Shown piece by piece: positions 55,501-64,000 of a stretch of DNA of 64,000 nt; the stretch's first letter is position 1, and each line of letters opens with the position of its first letter. Where the stretch lies: contig NC_087382.1 of assembly GCF_963675165.1 (NCBI RefSeq), positions 4,751,963-4,815,962 on the forward strand, in the 5' to 3' direction. A program made the translations under genes and the position numbers. Source of the DNA: Halichondria panicea. Lineage: Eukaryota > Porifera > Demospongiae > Suberitida > Halichondriidae. Below the pieces are notes generated by a model that made no database searches, was not told where the DNA came from, and worked only from the letters and a program-made list of their open reading frames with translations.

Positions 55501-58289
55501 GGAACATTGAAGGAAAGAAAGGAGATAAATTGATTCGACAACTGCGAGAACGATTAGATATTGGGTCACTTTGTTACATTCCCCTGAATTGTAGAATTCT
55601 GCTATTTGTCTATAAAACAGAAGATTTTAATCTACCATCTACAATAACTGAACTGTATGAGATTTTTCTACTTCATACAATTAAACGGTTTGCTCAAAAG
55701 GTTGAATTAGAAGATAATGTATCTAATGAGATATTTGCTGCAAAGAAATTAAGTAAAATCCCTTCTGTTATTACGGTGCAACTGAATGATCTTTCAAAAT
55801 TCGCTTTAGAAGGAATTGAGCAAAGTATACTAGTGTTTGATGATGAGAATCTAAAGGAACATGTGTCTCTTGGCCTCTTAAACTCACTCCATTGTTTTAT
55901 AACTACTGGTGAGGCTACCTTCTTTCAGTTTCTCCACTTAACCATTCAAGAGTTTCTTGCTGCAAGGTATGTAGCATCGGATGCCATGACTGATGAACAA
56001 CGCAAAAGTTTCATAACATCAAACATCGAGAATGAAACGTATAGAATGACCATCCTATTCTTAGCGGGCTTAACCAGATTCAGTTTCTTGAGCTCAGGTG
56101 ACTCTCTACTGCAACCTCAAAGTACATTTCTGTCAGGGTCATGTGAAAAAGAACGAATTCTATTTTTGGCTCAACTTATCTATGAAAGTAAGAGCTCTTC
56201 GTTTTTTATTTTGTCTGACCTCAATAGATGTTTGGATATGTCCGATTATCCTCTCACCAAGTTTGATTGTCTTGTTCTTGCACATCTTATGTCTAATACT
56301 CCACGAGACTTTGTCTGGGAGTTCATTGATATGAGTAACTGTGGCATCACTGCCTACTCCGTGCTTTTAAAAACTAAGCATTCCGAACATTCCAAGTTAC
56401 CAGGTATCGTTGTCTCAAAGAAGTTGAGATTTTCTTATAGAAAGGAAATAAATGTCAAATTTAATGGTGCTATTCCGATTGCATCATTATTAGACCTTCT
56501 GTCCAAATCCAAAGATTCGCCACTTGAAGAACTAACGGTACCAGTAGTAAAGTTTGAAACGGATAAAAGGGAAACGGATAAAAGGCATCAACAAATAGTG
56601 CAACTCTCCCAAGCCTTAGTTGATAGCAAGTCATTGCAAGCATTTGAAATTTGTCATATAAAAGAAGCTTCAGTTTCTAAAGCCTCAGAGCACATTCTGT
56701 CTACCACATCTAAAGAGAAATTTGTTCTACAAAAACAGCTGCTTGTCTGCTCAAATTCTTTAGTAATGCTATTGAAGTTTGCTTCCCTAGAAATTAAAAA
56801 GCTTAAAGTAATAGGTGCTGAGCCATTTATAGATTGCTCTACTTGTGGTAGTTCAGGTGAAGATGCTGTGAAGAGCCTGTGTGAGTTCCTGGGAAACTGT
56901 ACGAATATAGAGCAGGTAAAAATCAGTGAATGTTGCTTAAAATGGAATGCAATACGATCTATTTTATCATCCTTGGTAAGCAGGATTCATATTTTGGAAA
57001 ACAACGAAGTCGGCATTGCGTTTAAAGCCAATGAACATGATCTCGAAGTTTCCAATTACTGTGATGATCAAGATAACAAAGGTTATGAAACCTTCCTCAC
57101 CAATATCAGGTGTGTATTCCCACGCCGATTCACTAGCCTGAGTGTTGAAGTTAGAGACACGGACGAGAAAGTTTTAGAGTATCTCTCACAGAATCCAAAT
57201 CTGAAAATGATTACGCTAACCCTCAATAAAATACCACAGGACAAAGTTGTGGTTAGGACAGAGACTTCAAACAGAATGATACTTAAACTAAGCAAATCCC
57301 TGACATCAATACGAATAAAAGGTCATCTTCAAGATCATGGTGACATTCTTGAACATGTAGCCAGAGGTGTATGTCAAAATGACACTTTAAAATGTATGGA
57401 GATAATAGGTACATATGATCGCGATGGTCATGGTCAGACTATTACTGGACTAAACACGTTACTGAACTCTTTGAAATCTACTCCAGTACAAAAGTTGCGC
57501 TTTGAAAATATTCTTTTCGATAGTGAATGTACCGAAGCATTATTGGAACTACTGAGACATAAGCACCTGACTGATTTAGCAATGGAAGGACATACAAATT
57601 ATTTGACTTATGCTAGTCGCACACCAAGATCTATAATATTATTATGCCAAACTCTTCAAATTAAATCTCTGACAGTACTAAGCCTTAATGGCAACAAGCT
57701 TGAAGCAGATGGTACTGTGGCATTAATAAATTTTCTTCGTCTCAATCCACAACTCACTGTCTTGAGAGCATTTGATTGTAATCTGACTGATGACCTATTC
57801 ACTGACACTCACTATTGGGAAACCTCTTCCTTGGAAGAACTGATCATAAATTGTAACTATGGCATTCGCATTAAAGGGTGGACTAATCTGTTTCAAAGTC
57901 TTAGGCAGAACACATCACTGATTAAATTAAACTTCACTCGTTTACCATATAGTGACATTGATGAGGAGGTGTTGAGTGAAATGATAATTTCCAATAAATC
58001 TATTCAATATCTTACAATTGATGATTATCCCTATAATAGTCAACATGACAAGTCACTAGCAAGAGCACTTGTTCAGAACCTCACTCTCAGAGAAATTACA
58101 AATAATAGTCAACATGACAAGTCACTAGCAAGAGCACTTGTTCAGAACCTCACTCTCAAAGAAATTATGTATGGAAGTGGGTTTGACAGAGATGCTGCGG
58201 ATGACCTCAAGAGAGAAATACAAAAACTAAAAAGAGACAAGAACGTCACAATATCTCCTGAATGGAATCTAAAGATACGAGCGGCATAA
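52553..58289 (+). CDS. NLR3: Death-NACHT-LRR receptor with long disordered N-terminus
   Basis: Exons 52553-54422 and 54700-58289 join in phase 1 (GTAAGT donor, TTTGTGCAG acceptor) for 1819 residues. Residues 1-385 are rich in Tyr, Pro, His, Asn, Gln and Ser, with two related units (SSEWSINAS...IPPTVAID, SSEWPINTS...IPPAVAID). Death-like domains are at ~390-477 and ~497-550, with a further helical module at ~580-622. NACHT motifs: Walker A GAPGVGKTT (738-746), Walker B LIIFDGFDEL (817-826), sensor ITSRP (855-859). LRR-like repeats fill the C-terminus. A 69-base in-frame duplication lies near the end (58035-58172). The acceptor ATTATAG just upstream (GCTGCTGCACCCATGG) implies a 5' exon, but the TATA/mini-exon promoter of its paralogues was not found, so ATG 52553 is used. 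It is the best-preserved receptor in the window. Confidence 0.9.
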
Positions 58290-58384
58290 TCATTATTACA
58301 TGAACATTAACTATCATCTAATCATTACAGAAAAGCAAAAAATGTAGTCACTCATAATTATATGTCTTTAATTTCAGTTTTGTT

Positions 58385-58854
58385 TTAGTCTGCATCATCA
58401 TCACTTACATCTTCAACAACAAACGGAGAACGTTGCCTCAGGCTTCTCTCTCCCAGCTGGTGGAGGGCATCTACCAGTGGAGTGGTCACTACCCGAACTC
58501 GTCCACTCTCAAACTGTCTAACCCACGCCACAAACAACCGCAGGGGGTTGATGTCACTAGGGTGTCCAGCAACCTGAGAAAAAGAACATTAATAGACGAT
58601 GGCAGACTCTTTTCCTGAACACAAATGTAAACGTATCGGACTTCAATTTTCAAGTTACGACAAAACAATACGACAGCATCACATATTTTATTGTTGAGCA
58701 ATTTATGAATTGTACGAAAGTAATGCTTCTTATTGCTGAGAAACAAGATTCACATAATAAGTATCAGAATCTTTACAACAATTATTCTTGCACTTACTGA
58801 TTGTATTTCCCACAGGCTCAAGAACTCCTCGACGATGCTAGCCAGAAGAAGCAG
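58385..58854 (-). CDS. Last two exons of the unidentified gene, copy B (convergent to NLR3)
   Basis: Minus-strand exon 58798-58854 (57 nt) joins in phase 0 to 58385-58573 (189 nt: VAGHPSDINPLRLFVAWVRQ...EDVSDDDAD). Lengths, splice sites and phase equal copy A at 37517-37984. Most differences are amino-acid substitutions or silent with the frame intact, which supports real coding sequence. Upstream exon candidates: about 59303-59345 (LVFSVGVASFDWESEQ before GTGAGT), 59345-59512 (ITLRDAISGWVETREPNQL) and 59705-59800. The family is unknown; the helical, hydrophobic-patterned segments could be repeat-type. Confidence 0.6.
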
Positions 58855-59302
58855 CTGGAAGAATGAAGTAGAAACAGTATAGAGTATAAGACACACAGTG
58901 TACGATTATAATGTTGTTTACTTCAGATTGCAACGTATAGCGGGTAATTTTAGAGGGCGAATATTTTTGCAGATAAAAATTCAACCATGAAAAACATGTT
59001 CAATATAATTGATCATGAAAGTCGATATCCGTTAATTGCAAGCAAAATGGCCAATTCACGAACATTTAGACCCTACAAAATTACTTGCCATACAGTATAA
59101 TTGTGGTTATTAACTTAATTTAAATTGATCTTTACCAATTATCATTGACTTGATATTTAATGTATTATGTCAACAAATTTCACAATACTGGATCCATACA
59201 TTGTATATACACACTCTTATTAAGAATAACAATAATCCACAGCTAAGTAGCTCCAGTGTTATCCAGTATAGTATATGCAGTTATCACTCACCTGTTCACT
59301 TT
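58855..59302. other. Intron or spacer of the unidentified gene
   Basis: 58855-58990 is still similar to 37985-38110 (AGCGGGTAATTTTAGAGGGCG). Beyond that no match or exon is seen. Confidence 0.35.
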
Positions 59303-59830
59303 CCCAATCAAAACTGGCAACTCCTACACTGAAGACCAGACTCGACCACGTTCACCACACCCTCTCCCTGTACAGTGACGGCATCAAGGCTTCTTATGCC
59401 CCTCCCCCATATCATCACAAATTGGATAAGAGCGACAATCAATTGTCGCAGTTGGTTAGGTTCTCTTGTCTCCACCCATCCACTGATAGCATCTCTCAGC
59501 GTGATCCCTGCAATGCATACATGTGTGTACTGTATGATACAAAACAACCATACAAGAGCACTTTGGTACTATGGCTCTATATTATTATTTTAAATGGCAT
59601 GCATGCTATATAGATGTATAAGCATGATTCAAATCCATAATGATGTGCAAGTGCATGTGTGAAGAGTCTTAACTGAAGTATACTAGCGTTTATAGTGGCA
59701 CTCACCGCTACCCGTTCCTCTGATGTCGATGATGACAAACCAGCGAAGGAGTGATGGTTGCAGAGAGACAGGCACACAAGCTGATGGAGTAGGGAACACC
59801 AACTGAGAACAATTGCTAGTTGCAGGCAGT
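59303..59830 (-). other. Candidate exons of the unidentified gene, copy B
   Basis: Minus-strand open pieces with plausible splice sites: one ends at a CATTTACAG/TTCTCAG acceptor and GTGAGT donor (59705-59800, QPSLLRWFVIIDIRGTGS); another follows CATTGCAG and reads GITLRDAISGWVETREPNQL (to ~59512). The exact joins are not resolved. Copy A lacks this part. Confidence 0.35.
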
Positions 59831-60489
59831 AACTGTAAATGAACAAGCAAAAATGTAGTTAATTAAAAGGTGTGCAAAGAATCGTGGTAATAATGCAGTC
59901 ACTAGATGCAAGGAAAGGTTACACAATAAGCCAGCGATTGAGGTGCCCAGTAGAGACATACAAGTCACGATATAATCGTGATTCATGGGTAAAAGTAAAC
60001 TCCACAGCCATTAGTCTGACACACACACCATTTCATATTTAGATTCAATTACTGGCTACCGTCAACGTGCATAATTATCTCTCATTTCTCGAAACAAAAC
60101 AATTTTGGCTTAGCTTTAGCTATATGTAATACACGCCTGTGGTTGGATCATGCAATGGCTCTGCAAACACTTGCACACAAGAGACCACCTCCTTTTCATG
60201 AGAGGGGACGTAACAATTTGGTTGTCTTTGGACCATAATTGTCTGGGATGCGATAAAGAAAATAGAAGAGGGGGAAACTAATACATCAGTACTATAGATT
60301 TAGCTTCAAGAGGGTTATTGGGCTCAGAAGAAAGGGATATCCTATATCTGTTGCTTCAGATGCACCTTAGAGCTCCCCTCATTTTTCATTTCCAGTGATC
60401 AATGAGTTGATCGGTCTCTTCGATCTTCTTATTGTTTTCTTTAAACTTGACAGTCTGAGAGTGAATTTCACTCTCTAAACATTTACGTA
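59831..60489. other. Spacer with a decayed exon of the unidentified gene
   Basis: About 60130-60240 on the minus strand matches 38260-38370 (CCAAATTGTTACGTC..., CATTGCATGATCC). No other exon is supported. Confidence 0.35.
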
Positions 60490-60620
60490 TAGAGGCAGGT
60501 TTGACAGTGTAGATGCATGTGGATACGAATGATCAACCCGAGGAGAGAAATATACAAAACTAAAAAGAAACACAATAATTATCTCCTAAATGAAGAATGG
60601 AATCTAAAGATACGAGGGGT
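60490..60620 (+). pseudogene. NLR remnant: only the last ~40 codons
   Basis: GGCAGGTTTGACAGTG ... GAGAGAAATATACAAAACTA ... GAATGGAATCTAAAGATACG matches the ends of NLR1-3, with indels that break the frame. The rest of the gene is gone. Confidence 0.75.
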
Positions 60621-60729
60621 TCACGAGAGAACATGAACTAATCACGTACAGGCTCGCTATCAATTCTAATGGCAATAGCAATAATTAAGTCAACATATTT
60701 TGTTTATGTACCTTCCAATTCAGATATCA

Positions 60730-60900
60730 TTATTATCATTTGTATCTCGACAGCCTCAGACACCTCTTCCATTCACAGCTGGTGGAGGTCATCACCAGTG
60801 GAATTATTGGGAACAATCCAAACTCGTCTGTTCCACACACAGCCTCTGGGGTTGATGTCACTGGACTAGAGTAGCCAGCAATCTCCATGAGAAGGAGAAC
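60730..60900 (-). pseudogene. Remnant of the unidentified convergent gene (third copy)
   Basis: CACAGCTGGTGGAGGTCATCACCAGTGGA ... CAGCCTCTGGGGTTGATGTCACTGGA matches the terminal exon of copies A and B with several indels. It lies in the same position relative to an NLR end, showing that the pair was duplicated as a unit. Confidence 0.7.
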
Positions 60901-61268
60901 AGAAATAACGATGGTACTTGAACAATACAACACATCCATAAATTGAGAAAACCACCCTTAGATAAGTACGTATTGATACGTACCTGCCTCTACGATAAGT
61001 ACATAATTAATATGCAAGACCCATAGTTACGTCTATAAATCTAATGTGTAAAGCCATAAGATGGAACAGGATTAGGGTTAGGGTTAGCTATCTATGGTAA
61101 AGCTCAGCAAAATAAATCTGGTATCATTGCCATTGCATGCACATGTACAGGCATACTGATAGGGATATCTACTGCACATGCGCACTCAAGATAATGAGTT
61201 CCACCCACTAAAACTAGTGAACAGCAACAAAAGGTACAGTTTTAGACTAGTAGCTAGCTAAGTAGAGC
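60901..61268. other. Spacer upstream of NLR4
   Basis: GATTAGGGTTAGGGTTAGC at 61070-61088 holds two to three telomere-like TTAGGG units. From 61195 the sequence matches the NLR2 upstream region (CCACCCACTAAAACTAG, GAACAGCAAC). No exon is seen. Confidence 0.4.
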
Positions 61269-61275
61269 TATAAAA
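61269..61275 (+). promoter_or_regulatory. TATA box of the NLR4 copy
   Basis: TATAAAAAAAAAAGCC lies 41 bases before the mini-exon ATG at 61310, the same layout as NLR2 (34554). Confidence 0.6.
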
Positions 61276-61309
61276 AAAAAAGCCTTGGAAGGATTCCTGA
61301 CACACAAAA

Positions 61310-64000
61310 ATGGTCAGTGAGTATCTAGTTATTGTCTGAAAACCTCTGTTGAGTGATTATAGCTCTATAGCTTATGCAATCTTGTAGTTCTCTAGAGAAT
61401 AAAATTTTGTTTCGTAGGAGACTCATTCTGCTGCACGCATGGATCCAGATGTGACTGACCTGATGTCAACACAATCACAGAACCCATCGACCAATGCAAC
61501 ATCTGCTGTTTCTAATCATCCAGGTATAGCTCTAAGTACTCACCATCACTCCCACCTCCCTGAGCCACCAGGATACAGCACTAGTCAATGGTATGGTGCA
61601 ACTACTAACCATCCCCGGCCCCCATTAGTTCCTTCTGAAATGCCTCGTATGTTATCTTATCCAAGGTATCCATCTGTACCTAATGCTGGCATGCAGTCAT
61701 GGTATGTCTCAAGACTATCCGACAGCCTATGGTTCACAATACCCTGAACCCAGATATTTCACACCTGGTGTTGTTTCCCTTACCTATGGTGGTCATGTGC
61801 CACACAATTATCACAATGCATCGGGCGACTGGCACATGCAAACAGATCCATATCCTGATATGAATACAATGGGATACTCAGGGGCGGATCTAGGATTCTT
61901 GATAGGGGGGAGCTAAAAATATTTTAACTCACGTACAATGTGTTTCCTGCATGACTCATCAATAATTGTTCATGCTCAGTAATAAACTGGGTGTGGCCAT
62001 GATAATGTAACCGTAGCTACGTGCTATCCAGTACATGCAGTGTGTTGATAGCTAGCTCTAGATTCTATTCTTCAGGCTTGTCATCAAGGCCAGGGGGGTG
62101 CTCAAGCCCCCAAAGCCCCCCACTGGATCCGCCCCTGATACTTACCACAATATCATGTATTCAATACTTTATATGGTAATGTAGTGAATGTGCGTAACCC
62201 ACCATACAATCCAAGACTGACTGCACTTGCACAATTTCGTGGGCAATCCTCTAAATGGCCAATCAATACCTGTCGTACGCACCACCCTCCACCACAAAGA
62301 GAAACTATCCCTCCAACAGTTGCTATTGATTCAAGACAGGCCGTGCCCATACCCAATGAACTACGTTATACAACATACGAATACACACCACCATGCATAT
62401 CGCCCCTTATATGGTAATGAGGTACATGTGCATCCTTCTCAATTCATCCCAAGGCCGACACAATACCTTTACAATTTCAAGGGCAGTCCTCTGAATGGCC
62501 AGTCAATACATCTCAAACCTCTCCAATACAAAATAAGACTATCCCTCCAGCAGTAACTATTGATATGAATCTGGCATGCACTATATCTACTAGCTCAATA
62601 CAAAGCAGTGACTTTTCTAGTCCACAAGACGATTTTGGCAAATCAGAAGAAGGTGGTCTAAGTTTTCCTGGTTGTGTACTACCTACTACTCCGCTGTACA
62701 ATGATTCATCAGAAACATATAGTCCGGCAGCCAAAAGGTTGCGCTTAACTGATTGTTTGGAACAACCTAGTCTATCTCAGTCAGCTGTTAGCTGTACTTC
62801 TACTCCAAGCATCCCTGTTCAAATAGAATCCAAACAGCAATTAATACTATCTGAGAAATATTTTAAATCAGTGCCATGAGAAACTCTACCCAATTAGGTC
62901 ACAATGGTCCAACTTTGGTCTAGCTCTTGACCTACCACCGTCGACTATTAATCAAATTTCAAAGGACCATAAATCTTGTGAAGATTGTTTCTATGAAACA
63001 CTCGACAGACTATTTAAAAGTAGAGAGTTAACATGGAGTAAGATTATTGAAGCTTTGAGGAAACCTACAATTCAACAGAACAATCTAGCAACGGAGATAG
63101 AGTCAGCAATTATAGCAATGGATTTGCCTACGCCCGCACCTGTAAGTTTGGTCGGGAATCTCTCGTTAGAAAAGCTTTGTCGTCTTCCGGTGGATAAAGT
63201 TTGGTATCAGCTTGGTCTCTGGTTGGGTGTTGAAGAATACAGATTGATTGACATAAAAACGCACAATGAGAACATAGAGTTAATATTTGAAGCTTTCTTG
63301 GAGTTTCTTTATGATTCTACTGATTACAGACGTTTATGTGAGTCGTTTACTGATGTTCAAAAAGAACAAGCTCAGAGACTGCTTGAAAGTGAAACGTATA
63401 ATGACTTTATTATACTATTCCCCCAAGATAAACGAATTGATGCGAGAAAAATAGTTGACATTTCAAAAGCATTATTTCCGCGACTATTGACTGCTCTTAT
63501 TAAAGTGGGAAAGAGAGACGTGGCAGAGAATATTTGCTCAAAGAAAGGTATGAAAATTGTATATGCTCATCATAATGATACCAAATTGATCAAATTTTAT
63601 TCTTGTGCGGGTGTATTGCTGACTGATCTCACTGACAGTCCACCACCTCCTGAGTATGTAGTGATGTATGCTGACTACCTGAAGAGCAAGTACAGAGAGA
63701 TGTCTACCCTACCAGATCCTGACTGGCCCCCAAGCATAGCTACCAAAGAGCACTATACTAATCTGGCACTAATTCAAAAAGAAAGGAATTATTTACAAAC
63801 TGAAGACGATATAAATAATGTTTCTAAAGATTATGCACATGGAAATATTGATAGTATCATTGCCAAAAAGGCGAGCATTGATCTTGAAGAAGCATTTTAT
63901 CCTATTATTAATCCTAAGACTAATGAAAGTCGATTAACAATTTTAATGGATGGTGCTCCAGGGGTTGGGAAAACTACTATCACCAGGAAGGTGTGTATAT
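61310..64000 (+). pseudogene. NLR4: Death-NACHT-LRR pseudogene, runs off the window
   Basis: Mini-exon ATGGTCA (61310-61316, donor GTGAGT) has one extra base compared with NLR2, so it no longer joins in frame to exon 2 (61418). The disordered region matches NLR3 until a 4-base insertion near 61690 shifts the frame. A hAT-like element sits at 61879-62137. A stop at 62877 lies just before the Death region, which continues open in another frame (HEKLYPIRSQWSNFGLALDL...). The intron acceptor near 63610 reads GTGCGG where NLR1 and NLR3 have TGCAG. Beyond it the NACHT region is open (LMDGAPGVGKTTITRK) to the window edge. Several independent lesions argue against a working receptor. Confidence 0.85.
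61879..62137. mobile_element. 259 bp hAT-like element inside the NLR4 coding region
   Basis: CAGGGGCGGATCTAGGATTC ... CACTGGATCCGCCCCTG inverted ends, flanked by ATACT on both sides. NLR3 at about 53010 shows the uninterrupted coding sequence. The insertion brings stops into the frame. Confidence 0.8.

Noticed and set aside
61070-61088. Telomere-like TTAGGG units
   Set aside because: Only two to three units, flanked by ordinary sequence. Too short for a telomere and likely chance or a small interstitial tract.

Overview
The window looks like AT-rich, intron-containing animal DNA, most likely from a sponge (demosponge). Introns are short with GT..AG ends. The receptor genes combine Death-like, NACHT and leucine-rich repeat (LRR) regions, one Death/ankyrin gene carries a 2A ribosome-skipping signal, and a RING/TRAF-zinc-finger gene is present. 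These features fit sponge or other early-animal innate-immunity loci. The species was not identified, and no tRNA, rRNA or CRISPR array was seen.

Layout. 1-501: the end of a gene entering from the left. 1980-6561, minus strand: a TRAF-like RING gene (4172-6561) followed by a broken partial duplicate (1980-3592). 6650-20400: almost entirely mobile DNA and old duplications, including a 5.6 kb TA-flanked inverted-repeat element with a ~150 bp satellite, and a Mutator-like element carrying a broken RecQ-helicase fragment. 20540-27218: a gene encoding a hydrophobic leader, a 2A signal, two Death-like domains, an unnamed ~320-residue domain and five ankyrin repeats, each ankyrin repeat on its own exon. 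28480-64000: a tandem cluster of four NLR receptor genes on the plus strand. NLR1 (29128-34199) and NLR3 (52553-58289) have open frames. NLR2 (34586-37421) and NLR4 (61310-64000, cut by the window) are pseudogenes. A fifth remnant lies at 60490-60620. A convergent minus-strand gene of unknown function was duplicated with the NLRs (37517-37984, 58385-58854, remnant near 60730). 41200-52300 is another mobile-DNA block, including a three-level nested insertion and a copy of the sequence that also lies upstream of the 2A gene.

How the parts fit. The NLRs, the 2A-Death-ankyrin protein and the TRAF-like protein are the kinds of receptors and adaptors expected in an innate immune or cell-death pathway. 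That they act together is an inference from domain content and proximity. The locus is evolving quickly through tandem duplication, pseudogenisation and transposon insertion, and many insertions can be dated relative to each other because intact homologous copies exist inside the window.
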